64,000 bases of DNA from Hepsetus odoe (taxonomy: Eukaryota > Chordata > Actinopteri > Characiformes > Hepsetidae). Position 1 is the stretch's first letter, and every line of letters starts with the position of its first letter. Below the pieces are notes generated by a model. It was not told the origin of the DNA. It did not search any database and worked only from the letters and a program-made list of their open reading frames with translations. Location: the NCBI GenBank assembly GCA_017165825.1, contig CM029367.1, positions 22,323,739 to 22,387,738 on the forward strand, given 5' to 3'. The translations under genes were made by a program, and so were the position numbers. Below are positions 54,600-64,000 of the stretch, one piece after another.

Positions 54600-57180
54600 G
54601 TGTGTGTTTTTAGAGGAACATTGGGAAAGTTAAGGATCATTTTCTAATTTTTGAGTTCTTATCTCCTAATTAACAATCCAGTTACATTATATACATTACA
54701 CTTCAACCCTTATTACCTCAATAGATTACAAAATAGACATAAAATGTTTAAAACCAATAAAATATTTCAAATCAACAGGTATATGTACATGCCCATGTTA
54801 CATTTTAGCACATTTTAAGTAGCATTTGGAAACAACTCATGGCCGAACGGAATAAATGAAACTTGATCACTCTGGACAACACTGCACAAAAGAAAAGCTT
54901 GTGTTTATGACCCACATATTCATGTTTGCTTTGGAAATGAACTTGAAATGCTCCAGCCAAGTTATTTGTCTAAAGGCAGGAAATGTCAAGGATTTTTTAT
55001 TCTAGTGTAATGAATGAAGCTTTGACTTTTCAGTGTGGTACTTAGCTAGTGGGCTATGAGGTTAAGAAGGACAAAGGAAGGAAATGGTCACTCTAGGCAG
55101 TGGACAAAAAGGACTATTTCTCTTGTTGGCATTTGTAAGAGAGTGACCTGAGTTCTCATTTTAAATGTCCACCCCATCTCTCCCAGAAACTTGCCTCAAT
55201 ACAACTTGCCCTCAGTTTCTTTGATTGTTTTTTGAATTTTACTGTTTTCACATGATCCGATTACAAGCGCTTGTTACGGAGGAAATCAGCTAATAAATTG
55301 TAAACTGATGCTGAATGATCAAGGAAAAAAAAGGCACATGGTCTTGTCTCTGATTTAAGAAACAAATTTGTCCAAAGTCCATATCTCTGCATATATGGTG
55401 TGTCTAGTGTATATGTATCTTGAATTACTAATCAGCACTGGAAGTAATTTAGTCAGTGCCAGTGAGTCAACAGCTCCTCCCCGGAACATGTGTTGGTGAC
55501 TTTACTTACCTGCTTCCTGGATGTGACACCATTTTCCTTCCCTTGACACTCATAGGAAATCTGCAGGAAGTAGTTCCACCCAGAGAGCAAGAGAGAAACA
55601 ACTGCATCAATTTGAATATATTACATTAACTCTGGTGATCAGACAAGACTTCATAAAAGCAGTGTAAAATGTTTTTAAGGAAAATCACATTGTTTAGATT
55701 AAAGGTCTGTACTGGGGTATAAAAACAGGCTTTCTCTGAGAACACGTTTTATGACTCCCTAGTGACAATATAGGATATGTTGCTCACTAACTTTTACTGA
55801 GTTCAGGGTTCTGTGCCAATTTTTCTTTCCATGATTCATTGACAGTCTAGTCTGCATGCAGGGTCAACTTTTAAAGAACCATCCTATTCGATTTTCATGT
55901 TTCCGTTTCATCTCAGCATTTGGATTTCTGAACACTCTGAATTTTAACTTTCATCATTCCTCCTCTAGTTCTCTCAAAGTGAGCCATTTCCATGTCTGAT
56001 TGTACCCAACAAGATGAATTATGCCAAGAAAAAGGAAAACAAGAAAACACCACAATGAGGACACAGTCTAAGTTGGAAAGGGTGGTGGCACAGAACTCTT
56101 CTCACAAGATATTTATTATGTCTTTTTTTGTCATCAACAGTGGAGGATGCTGGAAAGAAAATCCACTCTGCTCCTCAAATGTTTAACAAATTCTCATATT
56201 CTAGTTATAAATCTAATGGTTAAGACAACATGAACAGTGTTCTATTTCCTTGCAGTTCGTTATGAGCAAAAACAAACTAATTTGGCCTGCAAGCAAAGGC
56301 TCCTTGTGGTGGAAAGTCTATTTGCTAGCTAGGTTTGTCTGACTTTTCTTATTTTTAGCAGACAGATGATTCAACTGCTGCTTAATAGATGTTTTTGAGG
56401 TTTCATCCTACAAAGAGCTACCTTAAAATAATAAAGTATTCTTTGTACTAGATTGCACTGATTAGCAGTGTGGTCTATGTGCAATTTTCTCAAAGATCAG
56501 ACTGAGGCTGCAAAAATCTGATTTTAGGCTGAAGCATATGCAGATTGGAAAGGTCTTTAGCCAGGGCTAATTTCCTTTTTCATTTAACAAAAAAAAAAAC
56601 AACCCATGACAGCGCTGTGTCCGGTCTACTGCCACATCCGGAATGACATGTACTGCTCATGCTTCATTTACTGACAAATAACTATTCTCATGATCAGATT
56701 TTAGAGTTGCTGGTGAAGGAGAAAACAATCACAGCTTGTGTTCAGCGTGGCTCATCACTCCCATCCCCCTGAGCAGCATACACGAGCAGTCCAATAGGAA
56801 GTCATGGGGTAGATGCACTCTGAAAGGATGTGATATACACCCAGCCTGTCCTCTCTCAGCCAGGTCAGCCCTAGCAGTCCAGTGTAAGAGGACTTCTAAA
56901 CTCATACCCCAAGGATAGGAGAAAAAAAAACATTTACAAGGCTTTCATGAGATTGTTTGCATTTTTAATCCCTGACAAAAGAGCACGCTCAGAATGTTTG
57001 ACTGTTTATAGTCCAAACGATGTCTTTTTGCATTACGGTACACAAAAAGAGTGCATGGAGCAGTTCACTCAGTTATGTTGTTTAATCTTTTCTGCTGACT
57101 CTTAAGGCTATGGCTTTATGTGCCTGAGTTTCTAAGAACAGTTTATATTGAAAACACAAAGCCATTGTCAGCTTTGAGGT
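54600..57180. other. Intergenic stretch without recognised features
   Basis: I see no exon, RNA gene, SINE or transposon that I can name here. Short open frames (for example 55,992-56,186 plus) lack splice context or family resemblance. A CCAAT-like site and GC-richer patches near 56,600-56,900 are non-specific. Confidence 0.5.
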
Positions 57181-57269
57181 TTAGCAAATAACTTTATTTT
57201 GAATCAGCATGCAGGACAACTTATGTGTAATCACTACTAGTACAAAGATGCCTTGTTGAAACCTTGTTT

Positions 57270-57542
57270 TCAGTTTCCATCTGCTCTAGACTTTTTGGTA
57301 GAGGAGGGAGAGTTGCCATTATGTAGCTTATCATTCACAAGCTCGTATTGTCTAAGAGCGGCTAAGTCTTTAGAAAGAGGGGGTGTGTAAACTTCTTGTG
57401 GCTTTATCTTCACCACAGGTATCTTTTTCTGATAACACTCCTCTGATAACACCTTTAGGCATCTGTTGGTTAAGCTGAGGGCTGTGGAGTAATCTCTTGA
57501 GTTGAAATTTTTCCCTAAGATGTCATCAGTTTTAAATGCCAT
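57270..57542 (-). CDS. Unidentified 90-codon ORF with its own poly(A) signal
   Basis: An intact minus-strand ORF starting MAFKTDDILGKNFNSRDYST, containing a TPR-like phrase (YSTALSLTNRCLKVLSEECY), then KKIPVVKIKPQEVYTPPLSK and a Ser/Lys-rich tail ending KKSRADGN. I do not recognise the family. Signs that it may be real: normal amino-acid composition, no low complexity until the tail, and a minus-strand AATAAA at about 57,190-57,196, roughly 75 bases after the stop. An in-frame stop (TGA) lies 15 bases upstream of the ATG, so the ORF is closed on its 5' side unless a splice acceptor (AGTAG near 57,551) joins an upstream exon. It could be a small single-exon gene, the terminal exon of a gene transcribed leftward, or a processed pseudogene. 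The start context is poor (T at -3, G at +4). Confidence 0.4.
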   Translation of the reverse strand: MAFKTDDILGKNFNSRDYSTALSLTNRCLKVLSEECYQKKIPVVKIKPQEVYTPPLSKDLAALRQYELVNDKLHNGNSPSSTKKSRADGN

Positions 57543-57549
57543 CCAAGTG

Positions 57550-59860
57550 ACTACTCATGACCACCCAACTGCTGAAAACCATGAGCTGACAGAATCCTCC
57601 TAACTAAAGGATATTTTCATTATAATTTATTATTATTTCCTTTGAGGCTTCAATTGATGATAGTCAGAGGGTTATGTGTTGTTTATGAACATCTACAAAA
57701 CCTAGTCACTTATGAATAAGTTAAATCAGATGTTAGAGCTTGGAAATCACCAGCTTGTGGACTGCGGCCTTCTAGGGCAAGAATTTGGTGGTGAATCATG
57801 GCACAGACATGACAGAAACTTATAATTTTACCTTGTATCATGCAGTTTCACTGCATCTATTTTAGTGAAGAGCCCTCACATGGGGCTATTGCCACTCGTT
57901 TTCTATTTTTGATAATAGGCTGAAAAATTAAATGAGTCCCACCTATTGCAAACAAAGAATAATTGGTTAATTCCACCATCAGTTCTTAATGAATTATTTC
58001 TAAGATAAACAAAAAGTTCAAAAAGAATATTTTGGCAGCTTAACTTCTATACTTGTACAGTACAACCTGGGGCATAAATGCTATTTTGAAACTTTGACAG
58101 TATCAACATGCATCAAAAAAGCAAGAAATATTTAATTTACTTTTATATGGATGCTTTAATGCTAAAAGAATGGCACACATTAAACAAAAATAAAGAAGGA
58201 ATCAGATTTCTCCATCATTATTACTTTAAATGTAGTAACCTTCGATCTGGAGTTGTCCATCAGACTTGTCTGGACAAGAATAGATTATATTTCCCCAAGG
58301 AATGGACAGGATGTGTCATTTGAGAGATGGATAGGGTGTCTTTGCTGTGAGCAGACGGCTGCTCTGCAGATCTCTGCAGATTGCATTACTGCAAGACCTC
58401 ACCAAAGAGATGGCTTTAGCCCTTGCATGAATTGGCACTTGGAAATTCAACTGTAAAGGTTAACGTGAGCTATGAAAAGAACATTAGCAGTGATTTAGCA
58501 TCTAATGTGTTTATCTTACACTCAGTGTCAAAACTTGACTTAACTAGAAAAAACTAGAAAACTAGCATGAAGTAGTGGTAAGCTTCTCTGAACCAAACAA
58601 CATAACATGGCCAAAAGGGTTAATGCTGACATGAGGAATGTTGGAAAAGTGGTCAGGGGATTTATAACCCACTTTTCCATGCAGTATTTACACACGTCCA
58701 GACTGTTGTCCCACCCCCACTGTGGGGTGGGTTCCCATCTTCTGCTTTCTTGTGTCATACTAACATGTGGAGAATGGGAGCAGCAGCAGAGTGGGAATGT
58801 TACTAATTGAAAGTGCAGTTGTGTAGGATTTTAATGTGCAGGATCCTAATGAGTAGGATTTTATTTCATCATATAGTCAGTAATTATCAGATGGTTTCTA
58901 TTATGGCTAATGTTCTCAAGTCATTAATCTTACGGGAGTCTCTCAGAGAGCATAAAACACAACTGAGTTTCAGACAGCACAGTCATACCTTAATCGCTCT
59001 TTTGTCTTGAACTGAAAAGAAACAGATGGCTCTGAAGAGCGATCAAGACTATCCTTTTCATGTGAACTCACAGGCAACTGAATCAGTCATATTCTTTGTT
59101 TTAACTCTTTATTTTAATTCTATCTCTCTGTTAAAATCCTCTCAGTGAATCAGTATCAGGGGCACTGTCAGGCCAAAATGTGATTAGCATTCCATTCCAG
59201 TCCTGGACCCAACATACTCCCCAGCTTGGCATGAGGGTCCTCATCAACCTTCCAAGTGTCAATAAACACTCACGAATGACTCCGACACCCCACCCTAATA
59301 AAGTCACTTTAAACTCTTGTGTTGTCAGTTTGTGGATCTTCAGTTAACGCTTAGTCATGAGGAAGTGTAACCAATTCCTTCTTTATTCAAAGAAGTCTTT
59401 TGCAATGTGAGTCATTTGTATTAACTCTTAAAGGCCTTGCTGCTTTTCTTTCTAAGGCAACAAGTTAACTTGGTGGTATGTAACACACTGAATTGAAGGG
59501 CAGTGGGCAGTGCAATGGAAGTGTATAAAAGCAATGTGAAATGCCCATATGTTTTATATGTTAAATATAAATTCAGTGCAAGAGAACGACATGTAATACA
59601 TTGTTTAAACTTACCATACTGCCGTCCTGTTTCCTGGGCTTGTGTTTGCTCAGCCCCCAGAGCAGCAGGGGAACATAAGCATGCTTGAGTAAGCAGCCTT
59701 TGCCACTGCCAGATCATCCAAGGCTCTAGCCCAGATGCCCTAGCTCCTCAGCATCCAGAGAACTAACTTAAATAAAGAGTTTTGTTTTATGAGGCTTTAA
59801 ACAGGGTTTGACTTTATTCTTAAAGTGAAATATTTCTTATAGATATTTCTTATTCTTATA
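57550..59860. other. Intergenic stretch without recognised features
   Basis: AT-rich DNA with only short chance ORFs on both strands. No repeat family could be named. A GC-rich imperfect palindrome 'cccacccccactgtggggtggg' lies near 58,710-58,732. Confidence 0.45.
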
Positions 59861-59870
59861 TTCACTTGAA

Positions 59871-60058
59871 GTGACTATTTGTCATTGTGAGGAAACAGCA
59901 CAGCTCTAAGTGAACTTCAGCTAAATGTTTCCTTTGCATTTAACCCATACACACACACCATGCAGCAGGGGGCAAGACCTGGGGAGCAGTGATGGGGATG
60001 GTACCTTGCTCAACGGGAACCTCAGGACAACATACTTGTCTGGAATTCAAACCCATGG
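59871..60058 (-). repeat. Family B SINE, diverged
   Basis: 'gactatttgtcattgtgagg' through 'gggagcagtgatggggatgg' and 'accttgctcaacgggaacctc' to 'ggaattcaaacccatggg'. The tRNA A-box end is missing. Confidence 0.75.
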
Positions 60059-61065
60059 GACTTAAACCTATACATGTAATTATTCTGTAGGATTTTTCCT
60101 TGAGTAGTTTCATCATTTTTGATAAGTAGAGTCACAAGCTGATGTTTATTTGTGCAGATACTGAAGCTACAATAGGTGATCAGGCAGAATATGATACAGT
60201 AAGGATTTGTATAAAATCTGGAGATCTGGACAGTATGACAAAAATATATTGATGGCAAAAGTTCAAGAAACAACTCAAGGAGTAGCACAACAGTTTTATA
60301 TAGTTACTGACTGGGCATTAAGGTTACTGGTTGCACATGCACAAAATGCAGCTGATCAGTCACCATGATTGTGGTTAGAAAAAATTCCCTTTGATTTTTT
60401 TGAAAGTCTAAAACATCTGCACTCAGTTAAAGTCTGACCACAAACATGGAAAAATGGCCAGTGTTGCAATGTTCAGTTTTAACCTCTTTCTACATTAGAC
60501 TCAAATGAAGGTTCTCAGACTGAAGTTAAATGCAGCATCTTCAAATGCAAAATGAAATTATTTTATATGTAAAAGAAAAATAAAAGATCAAAATATAAAA
60601 ATATATAAATCTTAATACATGGAATATACATATATGTTATAGTCATCTGTATACAGTATCAGTATATAGTATGAGTATCAGTATAAAAGTAATAAAAGTA
60701 CCCAGTCTTAAATGGGTTCATTAAACATCTCTTTTAATATTGCAAGCACACTTATACAGTGAAATCATATTCTTTACATACAAATATAAAATATCACAAT
60801 CTTCTCAAACAGCTACAGTGAACTTTAATAAATTACAAAATAATAAACTTGTTCTGTTATCATAATTTGTAGAACACAGAGGAATAGAACACAGAAAAAT
60901 GACTTTGTAATGATTAACTTTTTTTTAGTGCTGGTACACTAAAGATCATTGAAGGTAAAACTCAAAACAGCATAACTCATTTAAATATATGTGCACAATG
61001 TCTGTCAACCTTTATATTCTGTTTTACTGAGTTCTAATAGTATGTTGTGGAGTGTTCCTGAACAG

Positions 61066-63847
61066 TTATGGGACTTCGCTGCGTGCTTTACAACGCTCCA
61101 AGTGCTTTGTCAGGTCCTCAATGCGCAGGTCCTTCAGATGGACCAGATGCTCCAGTCTATTAACTTTTATCTGCAAAATCTGCAGGCAGAATAACAATCA
61201 CTGTAGTATTCAATCTCTATAGCCAAGATTGTCAAAACAATGGTTCTTTGACTAGATCTAGTCCATGAGCATGATATATTCTCAGCTCAGCTATTTTGAT
61301 ATTAGAAAAGGTTTAAAAATGTTCCTGTCATTAAGAACTGCTGAAATATAAAAACACATGTAGACGATGATCTAATGCTTTCTATTACTGTGTTTTGTAC
61401 ATGAGAGATTCAATTCAATTCAATTCAATTTATTCTTGTATAGCGCCTTTTACAACAAAGTTGCCCCAAGGCACTTTACATTGAAGGTCGATGATGGAAC
61501 AGGTTACAGTAATAGATGTTAAAGCCGGACGACTACGAAGGAGAGGAACCAAAAACTCCACTATGTGGAGAAAAAAAAAACCTCTGAGGGTCCAAGGTCA
61601 ACCGGCTACCCAACCCCCTTGGGTATACTAACAGTAAAAAAGTTAGTTTGGTTTTAAACTCCAGGATCAGTGAGGATCAGGTGTGGTGCAGCATGTGCCA
61701 TAGTATAGTTGCTGTGTGCAACTATCCAAAGTGATACTTTGGCATTCACCTTATGATCGATGAGATAGGCTTTAGCAACCAAACAACAGCGGTTAGGATA
61801 CATGGTTCACATGTTGGGTGGATGGATGGATGGATGGATAGATGGACAGACGGACTGACAGACAAATGGATGGATGGATAGTAAATCCAATAAAAACTGC
61901 TATATCTAATATTTAGGGATAGAACTACTGTTTGCAACTGTAGTCTGTCACCCAAAAATTATATTTTTTGGGTGACAGACTATTTTCAGCACATCAATAA
62001 CAGCAGCATGCATATTGAGATTAGCATACTGAGATTAGCCTATGAGACACAGCAATGTTGTAGGGGGTTTTACACAAGTCAGTGACACCACCAGCTTGAG
62101 AGTAGTTAAAGTAGTTTAAGTAGTTAAAGTCCTGTGAAATAGAAAGTGCACAAGGTCAGGTGTTGGGATTTTACTGAAGATGCTGAGGAGCCCATTCAAA
62201 ATCAGGAGCTGAATAAACCCAGCTGAATTTAGTCATCTGGTAACTGCACCAGCAGAAAAAAGATAAAAACATGCTGGTACTGTCCAAGACTGGTTGCAGT
62301 ATTATTAAAATTTGCCAGATCGTCATTATAAAATATTTTCTCCCTCACTGGCTTGTCTGGTTAAATATATATTACAAAATAATCTAACGTGTAGGGACCA
62401 AGGAAAAATGTTTTAGACTTCACCCACTGTTGCCTCAGCAGAGCAAAGCCTTATACCCCATACAGTGGTTTTGAAGACTGAGTTTTCTCGTCACTTTCTG
62501 TCCATTTTAGGATTTTCTTCTAGTTTCATAAATGTCAAAAAGGAAGATTTGTTTTTTAATCAGATATTTAAAACATTTTTATCCTCTGTCTGTTTTGTAG
62601 ATGTTTCATATTTACCATATGAAAAACGCACAATTACAGAAAAATACCTTTATTGACCATTTCTTACACTGCTTCATGTTTTACTTAAAACATTCTAATC
62701 TACAGAGCTCTAATTGCAGATATAAACTGTTTCAATGCCTGCTTTACCAGCTTTCTAACAAAATAAGCCCTAAAAATCATGACCTCTTAAAATTTGAATG
62801 TGAGTGGGTGCAAAACCCTGTACTCCAACTTAGTTTTGTCTTCTTCATGCCTAGTTTTAATCATTAACAGTGGATTTTAAAAAGAGGTAATTACTAAATT
62901 ATACAAAGAGACCACGATTCAAAAGAGCCATACACTTAGGATATAGGAAAATCATTCCACCCTTACTGTTGATTCAAAATGATTAAGACTTAGTTATGAA
63001 ACTGAAGCTGAAATTGCTGAAATCAATTTGACCATTTGCACACTCCAAAATGATAAAATCTTAAAAACAGGAAATATTTGCAAAACAGTTACATACAGCA
63101 TTAGATGTTGCGCAGATTCTGCAATTACAACTGCAACAGCAAGTGGAAGTAGTTTCACAAAGGAAGTGACCTACAGCATCAGGCTTCATATTAAAAAAAG
63201 CTTTGTTTTCTCTTGCAAAATGTGGCTTAACGTCACTTATCACCAAACTGGTTTCCTGAAAAAAAAAGACTATTGACTATTCTTGTCATTGTGAGGTCAC
63301 AGCACACAGTGAACCACAACAAAATTGGACTATGAAAGCACCCAGGGAGCAGTGACGGGGACAGCACCTTGCTCAAGGGTACCTCAGGGCAACCTACTGG
63401 TAAGGGGTTTGAACCCACAATCTTCCAGTCCTGTGGCCAACTCCCTAACCACTAGGCCACTGCTGCCCCAGAGCTCTGCATTTAACCCATGCACAGGGGG
63501 AAGCTATGAAAGCACCCATGGAGCAGTGACAAGGACGGTACCTTGGGTACCTCAGGGCAACCTATTGGGAAGGGGTTTGAACCCACAATCTTCCGATCCT
63601 GTGGCCAACTTTCTACCACTAGACCACCGCTGCCCTATTATTCCTAGTATTAAAGTTGATTAAAATGTTGGAAATTAAAACATGCACAGTACCGACCAGG
63701 AACATATCAACAGACACACTTAGTGATGTAATGTGTTTTTTTTACCACACCTCTACAGTCTCCTGCAAGGCTAAAATAGCTTGCTCCTTCTCTTCCAAAA
63801 GCAGACGGAAGGCTGGGTCCACATTTTCACCTGGTATTACAAGAGGA
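61066..63847 (-). CDS. spef1: Sperm flagellar protein 1 (CLAMP) C-terminal exons, 5' part off window
   Basis: SPEF1 binds and bundles microtubules and is part of the central-pair apparatus of motile cilia. Two exons are visible: 63751-63847 (PAFRLLLEEKEQAILALQET) and 61066-61179 (ILQIKVNRLEHLVHLKDLRI, then EDLTKHLERCKARSEVP and stop). They join as ...LQETVE-ILQIKV..., which follows the human C-terminus closely (EKEQELLASQETVQ-VLQMKVRRLEHLL). This is the C-terminal leucine-zipper-like helix; the N-terminal calponin-homology (CH) domain must lie beyond the right edge. Donor GTGTGG at 63,745-63,750 and acceptor CTGCAG at 61,180-61,185 fit. The intron carries a dispersed repeat. A spef1-like paralogue cannot be excluded. 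Confidence 0.8.
61405..61625 (+). repeat. Common fish interspersed repeat ('attcaattcaa...tatagcgcc')
   Basis: 'attcaattcaattcaattta' followed by 'tcttgtatagcgccttttac' and 'ccaaggcactttacattgaag' is a pattern dispersed through many teleost genomes. Its exact class is not certain to me. It lies in the spef1 intron. Confidence 0.65.
61818..61882. repeat. (GGAT)n-type short tandem repeat
   Basis: Repeats of GGAT with GACA/GACT variants in the spef1 intron. Simple sequence only. Confidence 0.9.
63275..63469 (-). repeat. tRNA-derived SINE, family B
   Basis: 'ttcttgtcattgtgaggtcac' to 'ccactaggccactgctgcccc'. Middle shortened compared with the copy at 8,531. In the spef1 intron, about 280 bases from exon 63751-63847. 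Confidence 0.85.
63470..63635 (-). repeat. Family B SINE, truncated tandem copy
   Basis: 'gagctctgcatttaacccatg' to 'actagaccaccgctgccc', directly following another copy in the same orientation. The same arrangement occurs at 8,531-8,971. Confidence 0.82.
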
Positions 63848-64000
63848 CTGTGAAAATGTAAAGCAAAATGTTACTAATGTGTAGTATGCCTACATAATAC
63901 CCAAGACTACAACTCTCTAATAACTTATCGATTTTACACAGCAAATTAATCCAAAACTACAAACAGGTAACAAGTTAAAGGAAAAATCAACATTAAGTTT

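Noticed and set aside
58108..58456. Overlapping 67-71 codon plus-strand ORFs
   Set aside because: No splice sites, poly(A) context or family resemblance; lengths are expected by chance in AT-rich DNA.
61818..61882. Regular GGAT repeats considered as a CRISPR-like array
   Set aside because: Simple tandem repeat in animal intron DNA without distinct spacers.

Overview
The window is animal nuclear DNA, almost certainly from an otophysan-type teleost fish. It is AT-rich, its genes have many short exons with GT-AG (and a few GC-AG) introns, and its introns hold tRNA-derived SINEs, Tc1-like DNA transposon relics, an RTE-type LINE fragment and long (CA)n, (TA)n and (CT)n arrays. Gene calls rest on reading exons by eye with splice signals on both strands. 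No bacterial, phage or CRISPR material was seen.

Layout. (1) About 1-20,200, minus strand: col17a1, the hemidesmosomal transmembrane collagen XVII (BP180). Fifty coding exons are visible, with the start codon at 17,856, the transmembrane exon at 12,690-12,857 and the collagenous ectodomain from 11,435 down to 166. The C-terminus runs off the left edge. (2) About 20,200-24,880: intergenic, with SINE copies and a dead Tc1-like element. (3) 25,183-26,393, plus strand: sfr1, a partner of SWI5/RAD51 in recombination repair, in three coding exons. (4) 26,777-46,996, minus strand: cfap43, a large axonemal WD40/coiled-coil protein, in 38 exons with a summed length matching the human protein of about 1,665 residues. 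It is tail-to-tail with sfr1. (5) 47,560-about 54,580, plus strand: erlin1, an ER-membrane SPFH protein of 343 residues, complete, head-to-head with cfap43. (6) 54,600-61,000: mostly without recognisable genes, apart from an unidentified 90-codon minus-strand ORF with its own poly(A) signal (57,270-57,542). (7) 61,066-63,847, minus strand: the last two exons of a spef1 (CLAMP)-type ciliary microtubule protein, continuing off the right edge.

The order col17a1-sfr1-cfap43 is the one known from human chromosome 10q25, so this part is an old vertebrate block; erlin1 and spef1 beside it differ from the human order. Points worth a second look: a near-perfect RFX X-box just upstream of the cfap43 start; a short upstream ORF in erlin1 whose stop overlaps an ATG; predicted overlapping 3' UTRs of sfr1 and cfap43; an expanded 12-bp Ser-Gly-rich coding repeat in the col17a1 ectodomain; two GC-AG introns in col17a1; and the unidentified ORF. 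I found no clearly new biological system; this is mainly an ordinary conserved vertebrate region with lineage-specific repeats.
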